From NCBI RefSeq assembly GCF_000379625.1, contig NZ_KB903222.1, positions 52,427-116,426 on the forward strand: a stretch of DNA of 64,000 nt, read 5' to 3'. This document shows, piece by piece, positions 17,395 to 25,772 of this stretch. A program made the position numbers and the translations under genes. This stretch comes from Actinomycetospora chiangmaiensis DSM 45062 (GTDB lineage: Bacteria; Actinomycetota; Actinomycetes; Mycobacteriales; Pseudonocardiaceae). The stretch's first letter is position 1; each line of letters starts with the position of its first letter. The notes below the pieces were generated by a model. It searched no databases, was not told the origin of the DNA, and worked only from the letters and a program-made list of their open reading frames with translations.

Positions 17395-20300
17395 CGCAGC
17401 CGTCGGTCCTCTCTCGCTCGGGTCCCGGGGACGTCGGCCCGACCGACGCGTGCTCCGGGGATGACGGCCGGGCCGCGGCCGGCGGGCAGGGCGGGCGGCG
17501 GCGCGGGGGCCCGCGCGGCGGGCACCGGGCCGGGATCGGGGTCGGGCGCCGTGGGACGGGCGGGGCGGGCGGGGCGGGCGGGGGCCCGTCGGGTCGCCCG
17601 GGCGGGGTTGCCGCTCCAGTGCTCCCCCGCCGGGACCTCCTCGCCCTTCATGAGGAACGTATCCGGGCCGAGGACCGCCCCGTCGCCGAGGGTGGTGCCG
17701 TAGTGGACGAACGACCCGACGCCGAGCGTGGTGCGGGCGCCGAGGACGACGTGGTCGGACTTGAACCCGCCGTCCTCCTGGGAGTGGCACTGCACGACCG
17801 TGCCCTCGCCGAGCGTCGCGTCGTCGCCGATCGTGGTGAAGGACTTCTCGGTGAGCACCGCCCCGTCGTCGAACACCCGCCGACCCACGTGGACGCCGAG
17901 GAGGCGCCAGATCCAGGGCTTGAACGGGGTGCCGTTGGCGACCTGCACCCAGTCCGGGGCGGGGACCTTCCAGTAGCGCTCGTGGCGCCAGAACGCCGGG
18001 TCGTAGATCGAGCAGCCGTCCGGGGCCCGGGCCATCAGCGGCCGGACGCAGCGCTCCACCAGCGCGTACCACCCGGCGAGGAGCAGCAGGCCGAGCACCT
18101 CGCCGATCACCACGGCGACGGCACCCACCTTGGCCGGGATGGACCCGACGGCCGCGACGGCGACGAGCAGCAGGAAGGTGTAGAGCCAGCGCACGAGCAG
18201 GTGCAGCGCCATCGAGAGGGCGTTGTGCCGGTTCTTGCGGCGCAGCGCCCGGGCCAGTTCGGCGGGGTCGGTGACCTCGAGGTCGCTGTCGCGGGCGACC
18301 ATGCGCGGGATCTCGAAGCTGGGCGAGCCGAGCAGGCCCACGCCCTGCCGGATCGGGCCGTGCTGCGGGATCTGGACCTTCGTCGCGAGCAGGCAGTCGT
18401 CGCCGGTGCGGCCCTGCGGCGGGTAGGCGATGCGGTTGCCGAGGAAGTTGTTCGCCCCGATCCGCGTCGCGCTGACGCGGAAGGACGTCGCCGAGTACTC
18501 GGCGTTCATCACCGAGAGGTTGTCCGCCACCACCGTGCCGGCGCCGACGGAGGTGAGGAACGGGTTCTCGTGCTTGACGGCCATCCCGAAGTTCGACCCG
18601 GTCTGCTGCAGCGGGCGCAGCCGGTAGCCGAGGAGCACGAGGTAGTGGGCGATCGCGGAGCTGTCCCCGAAGAGCTCGACGAACGGGGTCACGTTGGTGA
18701 GGGTGCCGATTGCGCGATGCAGCCAGTACCGCACGCCGAAGAGCGGGTAGACCGTGTCGGGGCGCAGCCCGAGGGCCAGCAGCCGCGGCAGCGTCGTCAC
18801 GACGAGCAGACCCAGGACGATCGCCCCGAGGTAGAGCCCCCCGGACAGGGCGAGCGTCTGCAGGTAGAAGTACGGGTCGAGGAGCGCGCCGGCGGGCGGC
18901 TCGAACAGCGCCGCGAACTGCGGCAACCGGGTCCGCAGGACGGCGAAGGCCAGCAGGCCGGCCGGGAGCACCAGCCCGATCACCAGCACGAGCACGCCGA
19001 GCGAGTAGAGCGTGCGGCGCGGCGCCCTCCCGGCGGCCGGCGGCACGGGCGGCATCGGGGCGTCGGCGCGCCGGGCGGGTGACCCGTGCCAGTTCTCCCC
19101 GGCCGGCACCGACTGGCCGGCGTGCAGCGACGAGCTGTGCGCGAGGGACGCCCCGTCGCCCATGGCCGTCCGGACGTCGAGGACCGTCGACTCGCCGATC
19201 ACCACCCCAGCCCCGAGGCTGACCCCGCCGATCTCGACCCGCCCGTCGTGCGCGCGGTAGCACGCCACGACCGCGTCCTTGCGGATCAGCGCCCCGTCGC
19301 CCGCGCTGAACAGGTCGGTGCAGACCGGGAGCTGCGGGGTGAGGACCACGACGCCGCGCCCGATCCGCGCGCCGAGCGCCCGCAGGTAGAGCGTCTGCAG
19401 CGGCGTGCCGGTGAACAGCTGCACGGGGCTCGTCCGGACGAGCGTCTTGACCACCCAGAAGCGCAGGTAGGCCGGGCTCCACACCGCCACCGACCCCGGT
19501 CGCCACCGGCCGACGAGCACCCATTTGGCGACGATCGGGACGGCGATCCCGACCGCCAGGCCCGCCGCGCCCGAGAGCACCGAGCGGCCGTAGGTGAGCA
19601 GGAGCCCGCCCGGCGCGGTCACCCACGTCGCCGCCCAGGTCAGCAGCACGGCGGCCAGGTAGCTGTAGACGAGGAAGCAGAGGAGCTGGGCGACGCCGCA
19701 GAGCACGAAGGCGGCGGTCCCGGCGCGCGGGCGATCGGGGTCCGCGCCCGCGGTGTCCGTGCCGGTGTCGGCCTCGACCGGGTCGGCCGCGGCGGGCTCG
19801 GCGGCCTCCGACCCCGCCGCCGCCGCGACCAGCCCGACGAGGGTCGGGGTGCGGTAGACGTCCGGCATCCCGATCGAGGGCAGGTCGGGTTCCTTGCGCA
19901 GCCGGGCGCAGAACCGCGCCATGAGCAGCGAGTCCGCGCCGAGATCGCGGAAGAAGTCCGCGTCGGCGGGCACCTCGCTGCGCCCCAGGACGTCGGCGAG
20001 GATCGTCGCGAGCGCCGCGCGGAGGCGTGCCGCGCCCGCGACGTCCGGTGCCTGCGGGGCGGGCGCGAGGGCATCGGCGAGCCCGGCCAGCGTCGGGTGC
20101 TGGTAGATGTCCTGCATGGCCGCCGACGGCAGGTCGGGGTGCTTGCGGATCCGGGCGCAGAAGCGCGCCATCAGGAGGGAGTCCGCGCCGAGGTCGGCGA
20201 AGAAGTCCGCGTCGTCGGACACGTCGGCGCGGTCGAGGACCTCGGCCAGGATCGTCCGGAGGGCCGCACGGACGTCGGCGGCGGCATCCGGCCGGGCGGC

Positions 20301-21944
20301 TGCGCCGGCGAGGGCGGCTGCGCCGGCGAGGGCGGTCGGGCGGAGCGCGACGGTCGGTACGGCGACCGTGTCGTCGGGGGTGAGCCGCTGCGCCACCGTC
20401 GGGGCGTCGAGGCCCTCGACCTCGGGCCGGCTCCTCTTCCCGGCGTCGGGCCGGGTCCCGGGCCGGGTCTGCCGGCGCGGCGGGGTCCGGGCCGGGTCGG
20501 CGGGCAGCGGGAGCACCGCGGTCCGGCCCGGGGCGCCGGAGTGCCGCAGCGTGGGCGCTGCGGCGCCGACCGGCCGCACCCGCAGGCCCCGGCCCCCCGC
20601 CCCCTCGACGCGCCCGGTCCACTCGACCTCCCGGTCGGCGGTGAGCCGGCCGAGGTCGCCGGTCCGGACGGTCCGCCGGGACGGCTGGCCGGGGATCGGG
20701 ACGAAGACCTCGTCGGTGAGGTCGGTGCGGCCCACGTACCCGCCGGCGACGCCGGCCCCGGTGACACCGATCTCGCCGATCCGACCCGGTGGCAGGGCGC
20801 GCCGGGGGTCGGCGGGGTCGAGGACGACGACGTCGCGTCCGGGTAGCGGTCGCCCCAGGGTGGGCCGGGCGTGCCGGGACAGCTCGGTCGCGAGCGCGAC
20901 GACGCCGGTCTCGGGGGCGCCGTGCAGGCCGACCAGCCGCCGGCCCGGGGCCTGCCAGCGGGCGACGAGGTCGGCGGGCCGGTCGGGTCCGAGGAGCACG
21001 AGGAGGCGCAGGTCGGGCAGCGCGTCCTCGATCCCCCGCAGGGTCGCGGCGTCGGCGAGGAGCACGGTGGTGCCCGTCGTCCGCAGGAACGCACCGAGGG
21101 CGGGGCCGCGCAGGTGCTCCCCCGGCGCCGGGGTGACGACGGTGGCGCCGCAGGACCAGGCCACCCACGTCTCGAGCACGGCCCGGTCCGACCCGGACCG
21201 CGGGTCGTGGTGCACCCGGTCGGTCGGCCGCAGGTCCAGCAGGTCGGCGACGGTGCGGACGACGTGGGTCGCGGCCGCGTGGTCGACCGCGACGGCGCGC
21301 AGGCCGGGGCCGCCCTCGACCCCCTCGGCGTGCACGACGACGTACGCGGGGGCGTCCCCGACCGTCCCCCGCTCGGCCGCCGTCAGCCGGTGCGTCGCCT
21401 CGGCGTCCACCGCGGCGGCGACCCGGTCGAGGTAGACGGCGTCGACGTCGGTGGCCCGGAGCCGGGGCGCGTGCTCGGCGGTGGTCAGGACGATGCCCGC
21501 CCCGGCGGCGTGGACGACGGCGGCGAGGGCACGGTCGGGCAGCGCGTGGTCCAGCGGCACCCACACCGCGCCGATCTGCGTGATCGCGAGCTGGGCGATG
21601 AGGGCGTCAGCGGGCCGCTCGAGCAGCACCGCGACCCGGTCCCCCGCGGCGAACCGCCGCCGCCGCAGGTAGCGGGCGAGGCGGGCGGCGCCGGTCTCGA
21701 GCTCCACGTAGGACAGCGACCCGACGGTCGACCCGCCGACCTCCAGCGCCCGGTGGTGCGCCCGGCCCACGCGCCGGAACTCGTCGAACCGGCGCTCCAC
21801 CAGCCGGTCGAGGCGGGGCTCGCGCCACTGCCGGGCGTCGTGGGACACGGTGTCCGGTTCGGGGTCCTGCTCGCGGGTCGCGTGCCGTGGCCCCGCCGCA
21901 CCGGATCGCGCCGTGCGCGTGCGGCCGACCGCCGTCCCCGTCAT
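17391..21944 (-). CDS. Pls/PosA-like membrane peptide synthetase with degenerate A domain and two carrier domains
   Basis: A 1517-residue protein laid out like poly-amino-acid synthetases of the Pls (epsilon-poly-lysine) family. Residues 40-440 resemble an A domain, but A3 is replaced by AYVVVHAEGVEGG, A5 by GLHGAPET, A8 by GRVEGAGGRG, and the C-terminal subdomain with the A10 lysine is missing. Two near-identical carrier domains follow, each with DLGADSLLMARFCAR (serines near 590 and 672). Then three membrane-helix blocks (about 745-815, 975-1055, 1250-1295) alternate with three left-handed beta-helix-like hexapeptide segments (about 850-960, 1115-1190, 1350-1450). No thioesterase. It probably takes amino acids loaded by the neighbouring A-PCP protein. 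Confidence 0.85.
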   Translation of the reverse strand: MTGTAVGRTRTARSGAAGPRHATREQDPEPDTVSHDARQWREPRLDRLVERRFDEFRRVGRAHHRALEVGGSTVGSLSYVELETGAARLARYLRRRRFAAGDRVAVLLERPADALIAQLAITQIGAVWVPLDHALPDRALAAVVHAAGAGIVLTTAEHAPRLRATDVDAVYLDRVAAAVDAEATHRLTAAERGTVGDAPAYVVVHAEGVEGGPGLRAVAVDHAAATHVVRTVADLLDLRPTDRVHHDPRSGSDRAVLETWVAWSCGATVVTPAPGEHLRGPALGAFLRTTGTTVLLADAATLRGIEDALPDLRLLVLLGPDRPADLVARWQAPGRRLVGLHGAPETGVVALATELSRHARPTLGRPLPGRDVVVLDPADPRRALPPGRIGEIGVTGAGVAGGYVGRTDLTDEVFVPIPGQPSRRTVRTGDLGRLTADREVEWTGRVEGAGGRGLRVRPVGAAAPTLRHSGAPGRTAVLPLPADPARTPPRRQTRPGTRPDAGKRSRPEVEGLDAPTVAQRLTPDDTVAVPTVALRPTALAGAAALAGAAARPDAAADVRAALRTILAEVLDRADVSDDADFFADLGADSLLMARFCARIRKHPDLPSAAMQDIYQHPTLAGLADALAPAPQAPDVAGAARLRAALATILADVLGRSEVPADADFFRDLGADSLLMARFCARLRKEPDLPSIGMPDVYRTPTLVGLVAAAAGSEAAEPAAADPVEADTGTDTAGADPDRPRAGTAAFVLCGVAQLLCFLVYSYLAAVLLTWAATWVTAPGGLLLTYGRSVLSGAAGLAVGIAVPIVAKWVLVGRWRPGSVAVWSPAYLRFWVVKTLVRTSPVQLFTGTPLQTLYLRALGARIGRGVVVLTPQLPVCTDLFSAGDGALIRKDAVVACYRAHDGRVEIGGVSLGAGVVIGESTVLDVRTAMGDGASLAHSSSLHAGQSVPAGENWHGSPARRADAPMPPVPPAAGRAPRRTLYSLGVLVLVIGLVLPAGLLAFAVLRTRLPQFAALFEPPAGALLDPYFYLQTLALSGGLYLGAIVLGLLVVTTLPRLLALGLRPDTVYPLFGVRYWLHRAIGTLTNVTPFVELFGDSSAIAHYLVLLGYRLRPLQQTGSNFGMAVKHENPFLTSVGAGTVVADNLSVMNAEYSATSFRVSATRIGANNFLGNRIAYPPQGRTGDDCLLATKVQIPQHGPIRQGVGLLGSPSFEIPRMVARDSDLEVTDPAELARALRRKNRHNALSMALHLLVRWLYTFLLLVAVAAVGSIPAKVGAVAVVIGEVLGLLLLAGWYALVERCVRPLMARAPDGCSIYDPAFWRHERYWKVPAPDWVQVANGTPFKPWIWRLLGVHVGRRVFDDGAVLTEKSFTTIGDDATLGEGTVVQCHSQEDGGFKSDHVVLGARTTLGVGSFVHYGTTLGDGAVLGPDTFLMKGEEVPAGEHWSGNPARATRRAPARPARPARPTAPDPDPGPVPAARAPAPPPALPAGRGPAVIPGARVGRADVPGTRAREDRRLR

Positions 21945-24064
21945 CGGGCGGCCGCCGTGTCCAGCACGGTGAGGGTCCCGTCGAGCAGGTCGGTCACGTA
22001 GGCCCGGCCGCCGTCCGGGGTGACGGCGACGCTGCTCGGCGCGCGGCCGGTCGGGACCGTTGCGGTGATCGTCGACGTCGTGGTGTCGAGGACCTGCACC
22101 ACGTTGGCGTCGATCGCGGCCACGTAGGCGTGCCGGCCGTCGGCGCTCGTCGCCACGTCCTGCGGGTGCACCGCGGTCGGGACGGTGGCGGCCACCCGGG
22201 CCGCCGCGACGTCGACGACCGACACCCCGTTGCCGGTGAAGGCGGTGACGAACAGCAGCGGGCGGACGGGGTCCCAGGCGACGGCGTGCGGCCCGCCGCC
22301 GACCGGCACCGTCACCGGCGCGGTGCCGGTCGCCAGGTCGAGCACGGTGACCAGGTCCGCGTCGTGGTCGGCGACGGCGAGGCGGCGGCCGTCGGGCGAG
22401 ACGGCGAGGCCGTGGGGGCTGGGGGCGACGGGGATCCGGTCGACGACCGCGTTCTGTGCCGGGTCGATCACGACGACGGCGGAGGGGTCCGGGGCGGAGG
22501 CGTACACCCGGCTGCCGTCGGGGGCGACGGCGAGGGCGCGCGGCGGCGAGTCCGTGGGGATCCGGGCGACCACGGCGCCGGTCGCGGTGTCGACGACGGC
22601 GACCTCGCCGGCGGTGTCGGTGGCCAGGGCCACGTAGGCGCGCCGGCCGTCGGGCGCGAAGGCGACGGCCTGCGGGTGCCCGGGGACCGGGATCGTCCCG
22701 CGGGCGACGCCGCCGGCGACGTCAAAGACGGTGACCACGCCCGCGTCGCGGTCGGCCACGTAGGCGAAGCGTCCGTCGGGGGCGACCTGCATCGCGACGG
22801 GCGCCACCCCGACCGGGACGGTGCCCGCCACGGTCGGCGTGGGGCTGCTCGTGACGGGGGCCGGCCGGGGCGGCGGCGCCGCGGGCAGCAGCGTCAGGAG
22901 GAGCGCCCCGATCCCGAGGAGCACCGCGACGGCGGCCACCGCCCACCAGCGGCCGTGGTGTCGACGGGGCGGGTCGTCGCGCAGGTCCGGGAGGGGCGCG
23001 CCCGGTGTCGGGCCGGACGGGTGCGGGTCGCGACCCCGGCCCGGGAGGTGCGGCCTGCTCCGCGGCCGGTCGGTGGCCGGTGCCAGGGCGACCGCCGCCT
23101 CCCGGGCGCGGGACGGGAGCGGCCGGTGCCCGGGGGCGAGCGCGGTGGTCACCGCGGTGACGGCGGGGCGGTCGGGCCGCGGTGCTGCGCCCTCGGCCGG
23201 GCGCGCCACCGTCGGGGCGTCGGGCGCCGCGGGAGCGCGCGTCCTCGTCGCCGCACCCCGCAGTGCCGCACGGGCCGCGGCGGCCAGCGCACCCGCCGTC
23301 GGGAACCGTTCGTCGGGGTCCTTGGCCATCCCTTGGGCCACGACCGCGTCGAACGCCGCCGGCACGCCGGGGCGGGCCTCGCTGCACCGCGGGGGGTCGA
23401 CGTTGAGGTGCCCGTACATCTGGGTCGGGAAGTCGCCGGGGAAGGGCTTCTGCTTCGTCAGGCACTCGAACAGGACGCAGGCCAGGGAGTAGACGTCGGT
23501 CCGGGCGTCGACCGGGCGTCGCGAGAACCGCTCCGGCGCCATGTACTCGAGCGTCCCGAGGGCGACGCCGGTCTGAGTGAGCTGCGGGCGCGGGGTGCCG
23601 ACCGAGAAGGCCAGGCCGAAGTCCACGACGTAGACGAAGTCGCTCGGCGTCACGAGGACGTTGGACGGTTTGACGTCACGGTGCACGAGACCGTCCGCGT
23701 GGGCGGCGTCGAGGGCCTCGGCGATCTGGGCGACGAGGGCGACCGTCCGCGCCGGGGAGAGCGGGCCCTCGTCGCGGAGCACGTCCTGCAGGCTGCGGCC
23801 CTCCACCAGCCGCATGTCGAGGAACAGGCGGCCGTCGATCTCGCCGTGGTCGTGGATCGGGATCAGGTGCGGCTCCCGCAGGCGGGCGACGAGGTCGGAC
23901 TCCAGGCGGAACCGCTTCTGGTACTCGGCGTTGTCGCTCAGGGCGGCGGGCAGCAGTTTGAGGGCGACGTCACGGCCGTGCCGGAGATCCCGGGCGCGCC
24001 AGACCTCCCCCATGCCCCCCTCGCCGACGAGCGCGAGGAGCTCGTACTGCCCGATCCGCTCCAT
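21941..24064 (-). CDS. Membrane Ser/Thr protein kinase with YVTN beta-propeller (kinase 2)
   Basis: A 707-residue kinase, first gene of the cluster. The kinase domain (1-265) keeps GEGGMGEV, VALKLLPA, HRDVKPSN, DFGLA and MAPERF. A basic, Pro/Ala-rich linker leads to one membrane helix (about 365-390) and a YVTN propeller with blades such as VAPDGRFAYVADRDAGVVTVFD. It is a paralogue of kinase 1 at the other end of the cluster, with a shorter linker. Its stop overlaps the ATG of the Pls-like synthetase by four bases, so kinase and synthetase are translationally coupled. The extracellular propeller could bind product or cell-wall ligands (inference). Confidence 0.92.
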   Translation of the reverse strand: MERIGQYELLALVGEGGMGEVWRARDLRHGRDVALKLLPAALSDNAEYQKRFRLESDLVARLREPHLIPIHDHGEIDGRLFLDMRLVEGRSLQDVLRDEGPLSPARTVALVAQIAEALDAAHADGLVHRDVKPSNVLVTPSDFVYVVDFGLAFSVGTPRPQLTQTGVALGTLEYMAPERFSRRPVDARTDVYSLACVLFECLTKQKPFPGDFPTQMYGHLNVDPPRCSEARPGVPAAFDAVVAQGMAKDPDERFPTAGALAAAARAALRGAATRTRAPAAPDAPTVARPAEGAAPRPDRPAVTAVTTALAPGHRPLPSRAREAAVALAPATDRPRSRPHLPGRGRDPHPSGPTPGAPLPDLRDDPPRRHHGRWWAVAAVAVLLGIGALLLTLLPAAPPPRPAPVTSSPTPTVAGTVPVGVAPVAMQVAPDGRFAYVADRDAGVVTVFDVAGGVARGTIPVPGHPQAVAFAPDGRRAYVALATDTAGEVAVVDTATGAVVARIPTDSPPRALAVAPDGSRVYASAPDPSAVVVIDPAQNAVVDRIPVAPSPHGLAVSPDGRRLAVADHDADLVTVLDLATGTAPVTVPVGGGPHAVAWDPVRPLLFVTAFTGNGVSVVDVAAARVAATVPTAVHPQDVATSADGRHAYVAAIDANVVQVLDTTTSTITATVPTGRAPSSVAVTPDGGRAYVTDLLDGTLTVLDTAAAR

Positions 24065-24359
24065 CCGTCACCCCCGGGTGCATGGACACCAGTGGCACGG
24101 GCCATAGTGTTGCACAGCGTACGCGCTGAGACCCACCATTCGGGTGATAGCGGTGCCGATGGGCCGTTGGTGGATGACCGGAAGTCGATCTTCACGGCGT
24201 GACCCGGTGGCGGTGGCTCGTGAGACGGCTCGGGTCCGCGCCCAGGCCCCGTGGTCGACATGGCGCCCCTGAGGCGGCTGTGGTGTGCTCGTGGTCACGA
24301 CACGCCGCCGGTGTGGCCGACGAAGGACCCGGGCCCGCACCGCGGAGGACACGAAGCGC

Positions 24360-24806
24360 ATGGACGACACCGCCGACCCCGTGTTCCACCTGGTCTACCG
24401 CAGCAGTGTGCGGCTCCTCCCCGAGCTCCGCGCCGCCGCCCTGGCGGACATCTTCGAGGTCGCGCGCTGGAAGAACGACGCCCTGGGCGTCACCGGCGCC
24501 CTGCTCATCTGGCAGGACGTGTTCGTCCAGGTGCTCGAGGGCGACGAGTCGGTGGTCCGCACCCTCTACGCCACGATCCACGCCGACCACCGCCACGACC
24601 ACGTCGCCCTGCTCGACGCCGGCGTCGTCGGGGAGCGGGTGTTCGGCGGGTGGTCGATGGCGCGGGTCGGCAACGACCACGGGGCCGACATCCCCGTGGA
24701 GATGGACCGGGAGGTGGCCGCGGCCGCGCCGCGCCCCGTGGTCACCGTGCAGAACACGATGCTCGACGCGATGCGGGAGTACGCGCGCGACGCGGTCGGA
24801 GCATGA
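24360..24806 (+). CDS. BLUF-domain blue-light photoreceptor
   Basis: A 148-residue stand-alone BLUF (sensor of blue light using FAD) protein. The residues of the flavin photocycle are all present: the Tyr in HLVYRSS (about 14), the Asn in WKNDALGVTGALL (about 41), the Gln in FVQVLEGDE (about 59), and the WSM segment (about 100). There is no fused output domain, so it should signal by protein contact. The ATG at 24360 has GGAGG about 11 bases upstream. It is divergent from kinase 2; the roughly 295 bases between them show no other gene and no convincing promoter. Confidence 0.88.
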   Translation: MDDTADPVFHLVYRSSVRLLPELRAAALADIFEVARWKNDALGVTGALLIWQDVFVQVLEGDESVVRTLYATIHADHRHDHVALLDAGVVGERVFGGWSMARVGNDHGADIPVEMDREVAAAAPRPVVTVQNTMLDAMREYARDAVGA

Positions 24807-24809
24807 GAA

Positions 24810-24845
24810 GAGCCCGCTGACCTGGCTTCTCGCCAGTGTCAGCGG
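24810..24845. terminator. Hairpin between BLUF gene and tRNA-Pro
   Basis: GCCCGCTGAC (24810-24819) pairs with GTCAGCGGGC (24836-24845) over a 16-base loop. It lies just past the BLUF stop on the plus strand and just past the tRNA 3' end on the minus strand, so it can serve both. Confidence 0.7.
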
Positions 24846-24859
24846 GCCTCGCGGTTCTG

Positions 24860-24933
<74 letters not shown>

Positions 24934-25094
24934 AACCGCTGCCCGACCGCTGCAGCGCCGTGAACACTACCGCACGGGATCGCCGGGCCCGGTCGACGGG
25001 GCACCCGCTGCGAGCGTGGCGCGCTGCTGACGATCGGTGTGAGCCGTGTGCCACCGCTGACATGCAGCCCGGCCCCCCCGCCGTCGGGACGGCC

Positions 25095-25655
25095 CTACAG
25101 CGACGGCGGGCCGGCGGCGGGGTCGCGGCCGGACAGGCGGAGCAGCCGCTCGAGGCCCGACGACTCGCCGGCGCCCGGTCGGGGGTGGGCGAACGGGCCG
25201 CCGTCCATGCCCGCGACCTGTTCGACGAAGGGCAGGCAGAGCTCGACGTCGGTCTCGGACACGGAGAACGGGACCTCCAGCGCGGCCGCGAGGTCCCAGC
25301 CGTGCAGCACGACCTCGTCGAGGGCGACGATCCCGAGCGCGGCGCGGGGCATCGTCACGCCGCCGGCCTCGTCGGAGCCCTGCCACGCCTCGTCGGTGCG
25401 CCAGGCCGCCGCGAGCTCGGCGAGTTCCTCGGCGAGCAGCTCGCGCCAGCCGTCGGGCAGGTCCGAGGCCGGGGGCGGCGCCGTGGGCGGGGTGGCGCGC
25501 GCGACGCCCGCGAAGTGCCAGGCCAGGCCCGCGAGGTGCTCGACGAGGTCCCGGACGGGCCACGCGGTGCAGGGGGTGGGTCGGTCGAGGTCGTCGTCGG
25601 TGACCAGCGCGACGACGCGGGCCGTGGCTGCGGTGGCAGGGCCGAGATCGTGCAC
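25095..25655 (-). CDS. TIGR03086-type DinB/mycothiol-isomerase fold protein
   Basis: A 186-residue protein of the DinB-like four-helix metal-binding group often annotated TIGR03086 or maleylpyruvate isomerase N-terminal type. Typical segments are RPTPCTAWPVRDLVEHLAG (the metal His region), the middle LDEVVLHGWDLAAAL with a second His, and VEQVAGMDGGPFAHP near the end. Such proteins are probable thiol-S-transferases or isomerases that use mycothiol; the substrate is unknown. The GTG at 25655 has GGAGG six bases upstream and was chosen over an ATG at 25730. It is divergent from the first LuxR regulator. Confidence 0.8.
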   Translation of the reverse strand: MHDLGPATAATARVVALVTDDDLDRPTPCTAWPVRDLVEHLAGLAWHFAGVARATPPTAPPPASDLPDGWRELLAEELAELAAAWRTDEAWQGSDEAGGVTMPRAALGIVALDEVVLHGWDLAAALEVPFSVSETDVELCLPFVEQVAGMDGGPFAHPRPGAGESSGLERLLRLSGRDPAAGPPSL

Positions 25656-25772
25656 GGCGGACCTCCAGGACGGGGGCCGTAGCCAAACACAGTTCACGAC
25701 GTCTTCACCACAACCGCGCGTGATGAGCAAGACTTGCCGCGATCAACGGGTCCGGGAGGGGCGGACGACACC

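Noticed and set aside
14842..21564. A single open frame of over 2200 codons on the minus strand across the A-PCP gene and beyond
   Set aside because: Only the part from 17394 downward shows protein motifs; upstream the frame is an Arg/Pro-rich shadow of the Pls-like gene.
8496..24064. Cluster as a classical Dap siderophore pathway
   Set aside because: No NIS synthetase, full condensation domain, thioesterase, siderophore exporter or receptor gene is present; the membrane synthetase fits a polymer or surface product better.
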